From: Enoplosus armatus
Taxonomy: Eukaryota > Chordata > Actinopteri > Centrarchiformes > Enoplosidae
NCBI RefSeq assembly: GCF_043641665.1
Contig: NC_092190.1
Span: 12,150,048 to 12,214,047 of the forward strand
DNA: 64,000 nucleotides
Direction: 5' to 3'
Position 1 is the stretch's first letter. Each line of letters opens with the position of its first letter. Of this stretch, positions 1 through 11,840 are shown piece by piece. Below the pieces are notes generated by a model, which searched no databases, had not been told where the DNA came from, and was given only the letters and a program-made list of their open reading frames with translations. A program made the position numbers and the translations under genes.

Positions 1-46
1 TCACTACAGCTTATTTATCTTTGTCTTTGTTTCTCTGTGCCTGCAG

Positions 47-1129
47 TATAAACGACACAAGACCAAGCAGCACACAAGGAATTTTGCCAAATCAGTGGTG
101 AATCTTGTGGATGCTGTGAGTAAACCCTTTGGTTTCCCTTTAAGAAACGTGTGCTTTATAGATCCATTTCAGAATTTACATACATACAGTTAGTTCTTTT
201 ATTATTAGCCACTCCAGCTGCGTGGCTCTAGGAATGGCAATGTTGGTCGGTTGGTCCACCACTTTGGTCCAGACTGAAATCTCTCAACTATGGGACTGAT
301 TGCCATGAAATTTGGTACAGACATTCATGGTTCCCAGAGGATGAATCCTAATGACTTTTCACGTGACGCCACCAGTGGGTCAAATTTCTCACTTCTCGCT
401 CCACAACATGGATTGACACAAATGTTGGTACGGACATTAATTTTCCCCAAAGTATCCCAATGACTGACTTTTCCTCTAGCACTGCCAGCAGCAACAAGAC
501 AACAATTGAGTTTGTTTGGCTTGTTTAGTGCTAATTATCAAACATTAGCATGCTAATATACTAAATTAAGATGGTAAACATAGTAAACGTTATACCTCCT
601 GAACATCAGCATGTTTGCATTGTTATTGTGTTGATGAGAATGTTAGCTTGCCGATGTTAGCATTTAGCCCAAAGCTCCACTGTGTTTATATACAGCCTCA
701 CAGAGCTGCTAGCATGGCTGTAGACTCTTGTTTCTTGTTGTTTGAAGATTCAGTACAGCAGAATATAACATTTCACCCATGGTAATTCGCCCACATGTAG
801 CATACAGTACAACACAGAAGCATTGAGACAATGGTAACTTCCAAATATATCCTTACAGTGTGCGCCCATTTATATATTATTCACTGTGGCACAGCTGAAT
901 CTCCGTCTCATGTGTCATAATGGAGTACATCTCTCTAACCCTGAGTTGGCCCTGTAGTTGTCTTATTGTTTTTGTATTGTGCTGGTGTTTTCTCTGTGCT
1001 CTCGCCATATGCATTAACACTCCCTTGTTCCTCCTTTTTCCCAGTGTGCCGTATCCCCTCGTCCGTCCTCCTCAGACAGTACAGATTCAAATTCACACCC
1101 AGTGTTGTTCTCCTCTCCCTGTGCTGTTG

Positions 1130-1184
<55 letters not shown>

Positions 1185-3526
1185 GTCTTTCTTTATTCCT
1201 CCCGTTCACTGCACGCTTCAATGGCAGATCTTCAAAGAGCAACTACATACGCGTGTGGTGCTCGTTGCTGTGGAGATCTGGACAGACAAGGATCAGATCC
1301 CCATCAGCGTGAGGCCGCTGGAAATGCTGCGGGACTTCTCCAAGTACCGGCAGCAGAGCATCAAGCACCACGCTGATGCTGTGCACCTCATCTCGTAAGT
1401 TCTTACAAAATCTGTTTCCATCGTCCTTTGGTGCGTCTTCTTTATTGATATGAAAAATGTTTAATTTTTAGTCAAGATTAAAGCTTTATTTGCAATATTT
1501 AAGTATTCTATTGAATTTGTCAGATTTTGGACTCTGATGGACGTGTATTTTGTTTGAATATAAAAAAAATCAAGCATGATGAATAATATGGAAAAATCCA
1601 TGTCAAAGTAATATTTAAACCGTCTATCTATGTTTAACTTGATGCTGTTATTACAGTCACATAACCCAAAAGTTATATACCTTCTAGAAGACTCTTTTTG
1701 ACTCATCTGATCCTCTGTGATGTTTTTATCTGTCGTCTGTTGTTCATGTCTGCCTCTTTGTCTTCCATCATTCTTGTAGAAATGTGACCTTCCACTACCG
1801 CAGAAGCAGCGCAGCGTACTTTGGAGGCATGTGTTCTGCGATCCGTGGAGTAGGGGTCAATGAGGTCAGATCTGCTGTCTAACATGCTTCGCTATGTACA
1901 CAGTGCGCGTGACAGCAGGTGAATAATCCCCGATCTCTGCTGTGTCCACAGTACGGCACCAGCTTGTCCATGGCAGCGTCTCTATCCCAGAGCCTGGCTC
2001 AGAACCTGGGCATCCAGTGGGACCCGGCGTCCAAGAGAAGTATACATGAAACACACGTTGTTATCTCACAGCTAGTTTAGGAGAACTACGGAGGGCAGGC
2101 TGTTCAGAGCCAAAACCACAATGATCAGATGTTTTTTCCACTTACCCATAGTTGTGTTCAGACAGTTTCAGTTTCATTGAGGACCCTGTGGTCACTCATC
2201 TCTTCTCGCCCCATTAAAGTGAGGACAGCAGAGTCACTGCCCAGACTGAAAACCCACCTCAGCAATCTGTGCTAGCCCTTCTCTTTCATAAGAGCTCTAA
2301 ACACACTTTGTTGTTCAGTTGTTGGTCTGGGAGGGATTCAGTCCAGGAGACTCCATCCAATTCTTAATGACATCTAGCTCTTGTATTACCAAAGTTGAAA
2401 GCACTTATTTTACGTGTCTGTAATTTGCTGAGGTTTTGAGATATCATGCAGACTTCTGCTGTTCTTTTTCCCTCTAATTTTTTATGATTGCTAGAAAATA
2501 GTTCTCAGAACTAAACTGTCTGCAGAGAGGTCTGTGGTTTGACCTGATTAATCAGAAACATGGTTGTTTAAAAGGCACGTTTCTTTTGAATGTCATTTTT
2601 TAGTGGTTTGAGCATCAGAAATGAATTTACCCTCCATTGCATTGGCGTGACAGCAGGTACCTTACAACTTCAGCAAATAAACCAAAACTGTTGTCATGGC
2701 TAGATATCGTAAGTAGGATAATATGTTGTTATGTGTTAACCGACCCTTCAAATCTCACAGGGCTGAACATCTCAAGTATTTTAATGGCCGGAAGACCAGA
2801 GACGGAACATTTTCCTATTTTCTGTAAATTACATTTGGAAAAATGTGGTTGTCTTAGATTTGAGATCTTAAATGTCTTTAGGGATTTTAAAAACAGCAGA
2901 TGGCTCCAATAAAACAAAAAAAAAGTGCCTTTTGACTGGACCAAACTGTCTCTTTTCAACTCTTATTTGTGCCAGGAGTGACAGATGGAGAAATGCACTG
3001 ATTGTCTTGGAAGAAGTGGTCCAAAAGTAGACTTAGTTGAGTCATGCTTGAGAGGGATTTATGCCATTTGTTTTAAGATCATATTTTTTATCACAGTGCT
3101 TAATGAGGCAAAGTCAGAGTCTTAATAGCTGCCATGTTTGAAGCCTGGAAGCTCAACCATCAGAGAGATTCTTTTTATGGTCCCCAGAACGAGCTTGATG
3201 GGAGATTGTGAGTATGTCAGGGAAAAATAAAGTGAAGGAATTATTCGCTATTCAGCTGAAAGCTTTGGAAATCAGGTGCTTAATCCACTGATCAATGCTG
3301 ATTCTCTTTGAGACGATAAAGTGGAAACACAATCATGCATAACACATTTTATTTGAGCACTTTAATTGTCTTCTTTCTGTGCATTTCATCTCTCTCTCTC
3401 TTTCCCTTCCCGTCTCTTTCTGTGGTTTTTCTGCTCTCTCTTTCCTGTTTGCAGAGGAATGTGGTTGTGTTGAGACGTGGACTGGCTGCATAATGGAGGA
3501 CACTGGGTAATGTCCAACATACCCCT

Positions 3527-3559
<33 letters not shown>

Positions 3560-6500
3560 GAGAAAGGGATAGTGGAACAATTACAGCAATTTAACTGTCT
3601 GATGTTATCAGACTGGTAGATAAATGTACCAAATATCCAGTCAGTAAAAGAACATACTAATCAGTGACCCCAGCTATACCTGGTGGATACAGAATGAATG
3701 TTAATAACAGGTATAAATGGAGTCAATGTGCTTTCATCAACAATTGTTATGGGACACAACAACATCAAAAGACCACCAGTAACTCCTTCCCAGTCCCCAC
3801 ACATGAAGGCATTTCATTGCTGCTTTTTTAAATTGTTGTGTTCACATATACCATGTTGGGCTTTGCTGAATTGGAGGCATGTAACACTAGACAAGGTTAT
3901 ACTTCATCTACAATGTCAGAAATAAAACTATTGTGTTTATTTTGCTGTGTATACGTGTATTGCAATTCAACCAATACTTCTTGCCTGCTGCATTTCAGAT
4001 AATATATGAACCAAGATCTTAATTTGAAATAATTTCAATGTAGGCTGATCCATGCTTTGACCTTGTTCTCATAATACTCTGACAGTATTCTCACAGGGTA
4101 TCTGCAGGTCTTTAAAAGTTTTCCTCACAAAAAGGCCTTAGAAGGTCTTAAAAAGTCTTATATTTCATTTTCTCTTGTCCATCGTAGGCAGTAATGTTAG
4201 TTATAAAATGTTTTTGTATCAGATTGTGGGCTCTCAGGAGACGTCATACACTTGTTACGTTAAGGTGGGATTGTTTTGACAGTGGATTGTGCTGCAGGAG
4301 GCTGTTTAATCCTTTTTTGTGGAGTTTCAGGCTGCCGTCAGATCTATAGCAGTAAGATTATTAGGGTATTAAATTACATTCTCTGTGGTATGAAAAAGGT
4401 CTTAAAAAGTCTTATATTTAACTTAATTAACCCGTCAGTGTGAAGAATTTGTGAACATATACAGTAAACACTGCGCTAATGAGAGCTGTGACAGTAGCCA
4501 GTAATAAATAGCTTAAAAAATACAAAAGGTGTGATAACACGATGCAGAAGTGAAAAACAAAGATTGTGGATGCTCTAACGTCGTGCTCATCACACTTAAT
4601 TATCGCCTGGTAATCCCTCTCTTCAGGGTCCAACACCCACGGAGATTCTCCAAATGCAGCATCACAGACTACAAGGAGTTCCTTCTGAAAGGCGGAGGCT
4701 CGTGTCTGTTTAACAGGCCGACCAAGGTTAGATGCCCCCAGCTCTTGCCTCTCTCTTTTACATGTCACACCTGTCATGAATCACACATCCTTCATGCTGT
4801 CCCGTCTTCTCCTGGCAGCTGTTCGAGGCAACAGAATGCGGTAATGGATTTGTGGAAGTGGGAGAGGAGTGTGACTGCGGAGCGAGAGCAGTGAGTTTCT
4901 TTTACTTCAGTAAGTCAAGTCAGTTTGTCGTTGCCGTCGTTGTTCAGATGGATGAAGCTCTTTCCCTGCTGATTTTCAGGAGTGCTACAAGGAATGCTGC
5001 AAAAAGTGTTCCCTCGCCAATGGGGCACACTGCAGTGATGGCCCATGCTGCAATAACACATGTCTGGTATGAGTTTGGTCTTTTCTTGATGTTTTACAGC
5101 ACAACATGTTAATTTATTCCTCTGAAACCTTCATTTCTTCTCTCCTTTTCTCGCCAGTTTTATCCACGAGGTTACAGTTGCCGCTACGCTGTGAACGACT
5201 GTGATATCTCAGAGACCTGCTCTGGGGACTCTGGACAGGTGTTCTTGTGTTGCACTGTTTGAAGTTTATTTTTCTGGTTTCAAACTGTTCACTCTTTGCA
5301 TGTTGAAGATAATGTGTATGGTTAAGAGGAAGTCTTATGTTTCTGACTGTTTGCAGTGCCCTCCCAACCTTCATAAACAAGACGGTTACTTCTGCCAGGT
5401 AAACCAGGTACGCAGACTGATGACATGAGAAACTATATTGGTCCAAAAAGTTGCAGTCTGAGAATGTATTTACCATCTTATTCTATCTGTCTGAAGGGAC
5501 GCTGCTACAACGGAGAGTGCAAGACCAGAGAGAACCAGTGTAAATACATCTGGGGGTCAAGTAAGACTAATATCCCTTTAGTTCACCTCATCAGAGCATC
5601 ATCATACAGAGACACTGCGTGAAAAGAGACTGTTTGTAGTCAGCGCTGTGCAGTTCACCCCTCCTTTCTTCCCCTCAGAGTCTGGAGGCTCTGAGAAGTT
5701 CTGCTATGAGAAGCTGAACACGGAGGGCACAGAGAAGGGCAACTGTGGGAAGGATGGAGATAAATGGATCCAGTGTAGCAAACAGTGAGTTTCAAAGGAA
5801 GATAAATTAAATGAACCATGGTCCATGGTCGTGTCCTGTAAACACGCTAGCGTGACAGTCCTTTCTACTTCTACACAGAGGCTGAGCTTTGGTCCTTCCT
5901 TATTATCTTTTATTAATGACAAGGGAGAGGATTCAAGTTCTTTTGAAGCCAACCAATAGAGGGCAACAGAGGGCAAATCATGTACAGGAACATTGTCCTT
6001 AAAAGCATGTTGTGTATTTTAAGAATACTGGATTGGAACTATTAATTCCAATGGAAGTTGTTCACCTTGCTCACATGCCTAAAAAGTATTTGCTCCTCCA
6101 GATTTGCTATATTTTTATGTGGCCCACTTCACATTAGGGCCTCTCTCCCTGAGCATGCAGTCCCAGCCCATAGACTTTGCATTGAGATGACACATAAAAC
6201 ACTGTTCTAGGTTCTGGAGAAGTTTTAGAGTAATAATTGACTTTGTTTTCAGTTGGAGCTTTACAGTTTTGCAAGGTTGACTTGTCATGACGATTCCAGC
6301 TCTCTTAATAGTAGTATGTAGTGCTGATTTTTTAACATTACTTTCCACATCTGAAAGCATATTTAATAGCTTACTATGGCAGGACTGTCGAGTCGAGTCA
6401 AGTCATTTTATTTATAGAGCACGTTAAAAAATAACAAAAGTGCTTTACAGAGAAATTTGAAAATACAATTAAATAATTAAAACGAAAATGAATAAGTAAG

Positions 6501-9500
6501 TAACTATAACAGAGCATGCATCATCTAGTCATATTAATTATTAAGAGGCCTCACAAGCATTTATTTAAAAGTACTGATAGTTGGGGAGTCAAAATGTGTA
6601 TAAAATGGAAGATTGGCATCAACACAGATTTCTCTCTGTTGTCTTTTTCAGTGATGTGTTCTGTGGATACCTTCTGTGTACCAACATTGGCCGCAACCCT
6701 CGCATCGGAATAATGAAAGGAGACATTACCCCAGCCTCCTTCAACCATCAAGGCATGCTGGTAGACTGCAGGTAAATACGTGTACTATATAAGAAGACCT
6801 GTTCATGTCCTGGAAACTTACTACTACTTAGTATAGGCCGGAGTTCTTGTCACTTTTGCTTTAATCTTCCTTGTGTGAGTTTTTATTCCCTCCTCCTCTC
6901 CTCGCTCTCCTCTGTCCTTATCTTTCTCCCCCTTTCCTTCCCTCCTCCCTAACCTCACAGTGGTGGCCACGTCCTTTTGGATGATGAGACTGATTTAGGC
7001 TACGTGGAGGATGGGACTCCCTGTGGGCCGTCAATGATGTGCCTTGACCGCAAGTGTCTGCCCATCCAGTCACTCAACATGAGCACCTGCCCTAGTGGAC
7101 CTAATGGACAGGTGTGCTCTGCCCATGGGGTGAGTCTGGGTGTAAACTAACCCACAATTTTACGCTTAATGCTCTTTGTGGTCTAGCAATGCTTAATCTG
7201 CTTGGGACAGACATCACTTAGGTAAGGCAGTGCAGTAAATGATAGACATGTCCTCCATTCAGACATCAACACTCACTGTAATGTAATTGTTTTTTGTGTC
7301 TGATTTTCAAACTAAAAAAAACATGGTGGCTGTTCTGGAAATGATATCAGCCAACAAATCAGCTTCCAATTAGATTTTAGGGAAAGAAGTTACTGAATAA
7401 TGCTTGTTTAAAAGTTGGTTCAGTTTTGTGGATTGTGACAGTCTCATAATCCACCAAACACTCACACTCACCACAGTTTGGTCCAACATGTACAAGTAAG
7501 TATCTGGCTGGGCTAATATTAATGTGTGGACATAGTGCTACTACAGTTCTCATAACCTTTTCTGACATGTCACAGTAGGAAAAACACAGGTGTAAGTAAT
7601 AGGGCTTAAGGCTGAATTCCATTAAGCTGCTTCAGTTTCAGCTCCTGGTATTGTGCAAGCTGGCTCACTGTCATGACTTACTGGGACACTTGAACAGAAC
7701 AGAGCCATCATTTATGTTATTAGTAACATCTGTGCTTTTCCTACGTCACAAGTCAAAATGTCTGCTGTGAGAAAGGCCTATTGGGCTCCAGCCCATTGTT
7801 GTGTAATTCAACCAATTAGATTAAGTTCTGCCTTCAGAGCGGCTCGGCTGTTAGAAATGTTTGCATAATTATATCCGTCTTTACAAACCTGACCTGGCAA
7901 AAAAAAAAAGCCATCGTAGAGCTGTGATAGAATTAATTAAGATCAGTTTCCACACAGTTTCAACCTTTCATGGTGTATGGTCATCTTTACACTGAGGTAA
8001 GTGTCTATGTGGGAGCCTGTATTAACTGTGGATGAGTAATAACCTTATATAAATGCCCAATGTGGATAGTTCCCAAAAAGTGACTCAGTGTGTCAGCACC
8101 TTTATTTCCAGCTCTTACGTTCCCCTCGTCACCTCATCTATTTCTGTCTCATCTGTACAGGTGTGCAACAATGAAGCCACATGCACCTGTGACACCACCT
8201 GGGCGGGGACAGACTGTAGCATGCCTGACCCGCCAAAAGAGCCTGAGGCCACTCAGGACGAAGGACCCAAGGGTCGGTTTCCACCTCTTTCAACCTCTGG
8301 CATCTGATAGAACGAATAGCACACACGTTCATGTGCACTCATTTAATGTAGCCGAGATTCACACTGACTTATATACTGTACATGTTGTTCTGCAATATTG
8401 CAATGTCATTCTCGGTCACACTGTTAGATCTGAGTCAGCACAGATTCGTAGACGGGAGTTTCACAGGTGTACTGGGGTCGTAAAGACTTTCCATGGAGAA
8501 TAAAAGAAAAGCAGTGTTACATTTGTTTAGTTTGATTCAGAAGATGAAATGAACACACAGTTCAGCTGTACACCTGATACTTTGACCACAGGGGGACGGG
8601 GGAGGTGGGGACGGGGGCGGGAAGCGTCACAGAGGGAAGCGTGTCACTTCATCCATGACTCTGAAGCAGAAGCCTGCTGTTTGTTTTTGACAGGGTGGTA
8701 ATAATGCTCCTTTTCCCTCTGCACAGTGAGCGTGGCCACTAACAGGCTGATAGGGGCAGTAGCAGGGACCATTCTGGCCCTGGGGGTGATTTTTGGAGGC
8801 ACAGGGTGGGGAATAGAGTAAGCATCTTTAACCCTTTCACAGCTCTTCCTCTCATAGTGGTGCCTCAGTGTGCGGGCGGTCTCGTGAGCCGGCCTGAGCC
8901 CGTGTGTGCGTCCCGGTGGCTTTGTGTTTTCTTGTGTGTTGGTGATGACCATATAATTGTCATGTGATTGGATGTTTTCAGTGTTGTGTGATTGATTGAT
9001 GGATTCCCTCTCCTCCTCCTGCCCCTCCTCCTCCTCTCCTGCCACTTCCTGTTGTTCCCCATTACGACGAGCCTCTTTCTTCATCCTCCCTCTTCTTCTT
9101 CTTCTTGTCCCTTTTCTTTCTCTTATTCTTAGTCGTTATGTGGTTGCTCCTGTGATCCTCTCCTTTCTGGGGCATGTGGGGCATTTAGATGGAAAACAGT
9201 CCTGAGAAGTGCCCAGTTAGTGACCTGGCTTGTCAGTCAGTGGTAGGCTGTGTGGTGACTGGGACCCCTAAAAACATTTTCTACTGCTCATACTGCAGGC
9301 CACATATACACATCACCTGTCAATCTCTGTTCAATTAAATCTTTAGAGTGACGGATACCCAGGGTCTAGTCTTCTGCACAACCTTAATAGACAAACCACT
9401 GATAATCACTACCTCAACTGACACCAGATAAATGTAAAAATTCCCAGGGCCTCTACCTCAGTATCTTCATGTTACACACTAACGGGGGGCTGAAAAGCAT

Positions 9501-11840
9501 GCAAAAGACATTCTCAGATTCAGTCATTTTACTGTAATAGTATACTTATGGTTATGTTTTCTGTTCCATGTGAAATCGTCATTGTATAGTTACATGTTAT
9601 TTATACAGTAAGTGAGTATAGAAACTCATGTCTTTTTCCCCATAACCCTTTACAGGTCCTAGTGCCACCAATCTAATAATAGGCTCCATCGCCGGAGCCA
9701 TCCTTGTGGCTGCCATAGTGCTGGGGGGGACTGGATGGGGCTTTAAGTAAGCAACACGCCGCATGCCTCTCCTGCTGTTACTCTAGCATCCCTGCTGCTT
9801 CTAGACACCAGGGTTTGAGCTCCTGCTACAGAATATGGACCCCAGGGTGGACAATATACAAACGTAAAAACATTTTACAGCTGAGGTGCACATGGAAAAC
9901 ATCATGCGTAACACGTATCTGAACTGAACTTCATTCAGTGTGCAGTCCTGGTTGTTTTAAAGAAGAGGATGTGGATGATTTTAAGGGTATAGATATAGTG
10001 TAAAAGGTGATTTGGAGAGACACTGGGCTCCATGTGGGGGTCATCTGTGGATCTGTAGCAGAACCTCAAACTGATTGGACGGGCAGAGCTCAACGCTTGA
10101 CATGCATGTTCAGTGAAGGACCTGATAACAGAGGGGATCGAATACTTTTAACAGCTAAAATAAAAAAATAAAAAATAAAAAAAAAGCTTGTATTGATACG
10201 TTTAAATCTTATTTCCCCTCTGAAATCCAAAGATAGGCCTTTGACATATCTCTGTGTAGCCAGGAAATGTACTTTATTGTACAATAGATAATGTTTAATA
10301 AGTTCAATCTACCGCTGATTAGCCTGCTGTCTTGAGCAACAGGGGTGTTACACATCTTAATCTAAATAGGCCTAAGGAGTAACTGAGAAATACAATCCTG
10401 CAGTCACCAAAGCATGCCAGGTAGCAAAGCATCATGGTTGTCACCAAAACAAACAAACAAAAAAAAAGAAAGAAAGAAAACAGAATAAGAAACGAAACAT
10501 TTCTGCATGTTGACTTGTTGATTTGGAGGAGGTCAGTTCATTGCACAAAGGCTGAGCCAGACCCCCCCCCCCCCCCCCGAGTGATTTGATCCAGGGTTGT
10601 CGTGCTCTCATCACCTCCATGATCTTTTTCTCAATCCGTTACTGTTTGAGGGTGAGACTTTAAATGGAGTGGTGAGAGCGACAGAGACACACAAGACAGA
10701 AGCCAGGACCTTATTGTTGGCCGCAGCCTTTGTGCCATGGCTGGCCACACCCACCTTGATGGCCAGGCTCCGCACTAGAGCAGAGCAGGACTTCTCGGAC
10801 CCCGCCCACACCAGCTGCCATTGCTGCCTGCTTCACAGACCTGGTACAGACACGGCGCATTGCACTGCATGAACCACGCACAGCAATAGTGCCACCTTCA
10901 ACTGGCGTACTATTGGAGCAGGTGCATGACAGAGTGATAGAAGCCCCACAACAAGCCACAGTACGGGGAGGTTATGCATCACTCCTGTTGTCGTATTCGT
11001 TGTTGTCCCACTGTTGTGGTAGTAGGTATTGTTGCTGCTGCTGCTGCTGTGGTTGTTGTTTATGTGGTTGTTTCCTCTCTCCCTCCTCTATAGAGTATAT
11101 TTTACGTTAGCTCTTTCCTCCCAGATGGTTATGTTTTGAGTGGAACTAATGTCTTTCTCATCAAAACTGGTAATGAGACATGTCTCCTACACTTCTTCAC
11201 CTTGTAAACTGATGTTGCACGCACAAGCCGGACGGCGTTTGTCTGCAAGAAGGCAACGGAGGATATTTATATTCATAGACCATCAAAGCTCAGTTATTAG
11301 CTTATTTGAAAGAAGCCTTTATTGTTCTTTTGCTCAGTAAACTGGGTGAAAGTTTTCATTTAGGTCACTTCTATCCAATGCTCAGTGGCATTATAACGTA
11401 TAACGCATTATATAGTGACGTATAAAAGTACTAAAATATAAAAACTCTAGTGGAACTCTTTTCTTCAGTATGTTTACCAGACTGTCATCATGAATCATCA
11501 TGAATTGGGATTTGTGAATATAAATACCTCTGACTACCTCTTTGCAGTCAAGGCCAAACCGGCCAACATGGACCAGCCTTTCCTCACTTTAATGTCTTCA
11601 GCATTTTGATCTTGACATGCTCACAAATGGATTACCACATTTTTATTTTCAGCTCTTGAACATGGCATTTTTACTACATAAGTCTACTATTGTAAACTGA
11701 AGAGATGAGTGTGGTTGCTTGTCCAGGTTGTAGTGGCTGTGTTACAGATGTGATTATAACACACACTGACTCCTGTTCCTTGTCTCCTCATAAGAAATGT
11801 GAAGAAACGGCGATACGACCCCAACGCCTCAGCCATTTAA
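47..11840 (+). CDS. adam23: ADAM23, 3' part (metalloprotease-like domain to C terminus)
   Basis: Non-catalytic, neuronal cell-surface ADAM of the ADAM11/22/23 group, known as a receptor for LGI proteins and for integrins. Coding exons: 47-115, 1228-1394, 1780-1864, 1952-2039, 3455-3506, 4627-4726, 4819-4890, 4980-5066, 5158-5238, 5357-5407, 5497-5560, 5679-5784, 6652-6771, 6961-7129, 8161-8272, then 8727-8817 or 9656-9746, then 11795-11840 (stop TAA). They sum to 1560 nt, 519 residues. Order seen: end of the metalloprotease-like domain with [12 protein letters not shown] where active ADAMs have HExxHxxGxxH; Cys-rich disintegrin domain with [11 protein letters not shown] in the loop; ADAM-Cys region; EGF-like [18 protein letters not shown]; membrane segment; short basic tail [14 protein letters not shown]. 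The tail and the close match to human ADAM23 exclude ADAM11 and ADAM22. The signal peptide, prodomain and start of the protease domain lie left of the window. Teleosts can carry a and b copies; which this is was not resolved. Confidence 0.95.
200..735. repeat. Interspersed repeat of common teleost type in adam23 intron
   Basis: AT-rich block with a 'gccatgaaatttggtacagacatt' type stretch, then 'ttagcatgctaatat', 'gatggtaaacat' and 'cagcctcacagagctgctagca', an order I recognise from many fish genomes. No coding capacity is seen. Boundaries are approximate and the family was not named. Confidence 0.6.
1131..1179. repeat. (TC)n microsatellite
   Basis: About 24 uninterrupted TC units in the adam23 intron, ending about 48 nt upstream of the exon that starts at 1228. 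Confidence 0.97.
3529..3559. repeat. (AC)n microsatellite
   Basis: About 15 CA units, 22 nt downstream of the donor site of the adam23 exon 3455-3506. Confidence 0.97.
4090..4425. repeat. Interspersed repeat of common teleost type
   Basis: Begins near 'gggtatctgcaggtcttta' and contains two copies of 'ggtcttaaaaagtcttatat' (about 4144 and 4399). It resembles a widespread fish repeat. It lies in the adam23 intron before exon 4627 and has no coding capacity. Confidence 0.5.
6388..6475. repeat. Short repeat fragment, 'tttatttatagagcac' type
   Basis: 'cattttatttatagagcac' followed by 'aaaagtgctttacag' is a motif pair of a very common fish interspersed repeat; a related fragment occurs at about 45,150. 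Only a fragment is present here. Confidence 0.45.
8591..8621 (+). other. G-run tract, possible G-quadruplex
   Basis: Five or more runs of 3-5 G separated by one to three bases (GGGGGACGGGGGAGG, then GGGGACGGGGGCGGG). It lies on the transcribed sense strand, about 105 nt upstream of the alternative adam23 exon at 8727. Four close G-runs meet the standard quadruplex pattern. A role in splice choice is inference. Confidence 0.6.
8727..8817 (+). other. adam23: adam23 alternative transmembrane exon (beta-type)
   Basis: A 91-nt exon with acceptor ...ctgcacag and donor gtaagc. Entered in the phase left by exon 8161-8272, it encodes a membrane segment, [17 protein letters not shown] followed by GGTGWGIE. 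It has the same length, phases and GGTGWG ending as the exon at 9656-9746, so the pair looks like an old tandem exon duplication. Mammalian ADAM23 has an isoform with an alternative membrane segment; assigning this exon to that role is by position and pattern. Confidence 0.8.
9133..9205 (+). other. adam23: Candidate alternative terminal exon of adam23
   Basis: An unusually long pyrimidine-rich stretch (about 9000-9130) ends in ttattcttag at 9132. If joined to the beta-type exon (phase GA|T), the following sequence is open for 24 codons ([14 protein letters not shown] onward) and stops at TGA 9203-9205. A variant poly(A) signal ATTAAA lies at 9334-9339. No homologue was recognised and no transcript was seen, so this is only a candidate. 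Confidence 0.25.
9656..9746 (+). other. adam23: adam23 alternative transmembrane exon (alpha-type)
   Basis: A 91-nt exon with acceptor ...ctttacag and donor gtaagc. It encodes [19 protein letters not shown] continuing to [10 protein letters not shown], nearly identical to the main mammalian ADAM23 membrane segment. It splices in frame to the final exon at 11795. Including both 91-nt exons puts a stop just after the junction, so only one of the two can be used in a full-length product. Confidence 0.92.
10562..10578. repeat. Homopolymer (C)17
   Basis: Seventeen consecutive C in the long intron before the last adam23 exon. Confidence 0.95.

Noticed and set aside
3529..3559. Regular repeats considered as a CRISPR array or minisatellite gene
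   Set aside because: Simple dinucleotide microsatellite without spacers, in a eukaryotic intron; the same applies to the other simple repeats.
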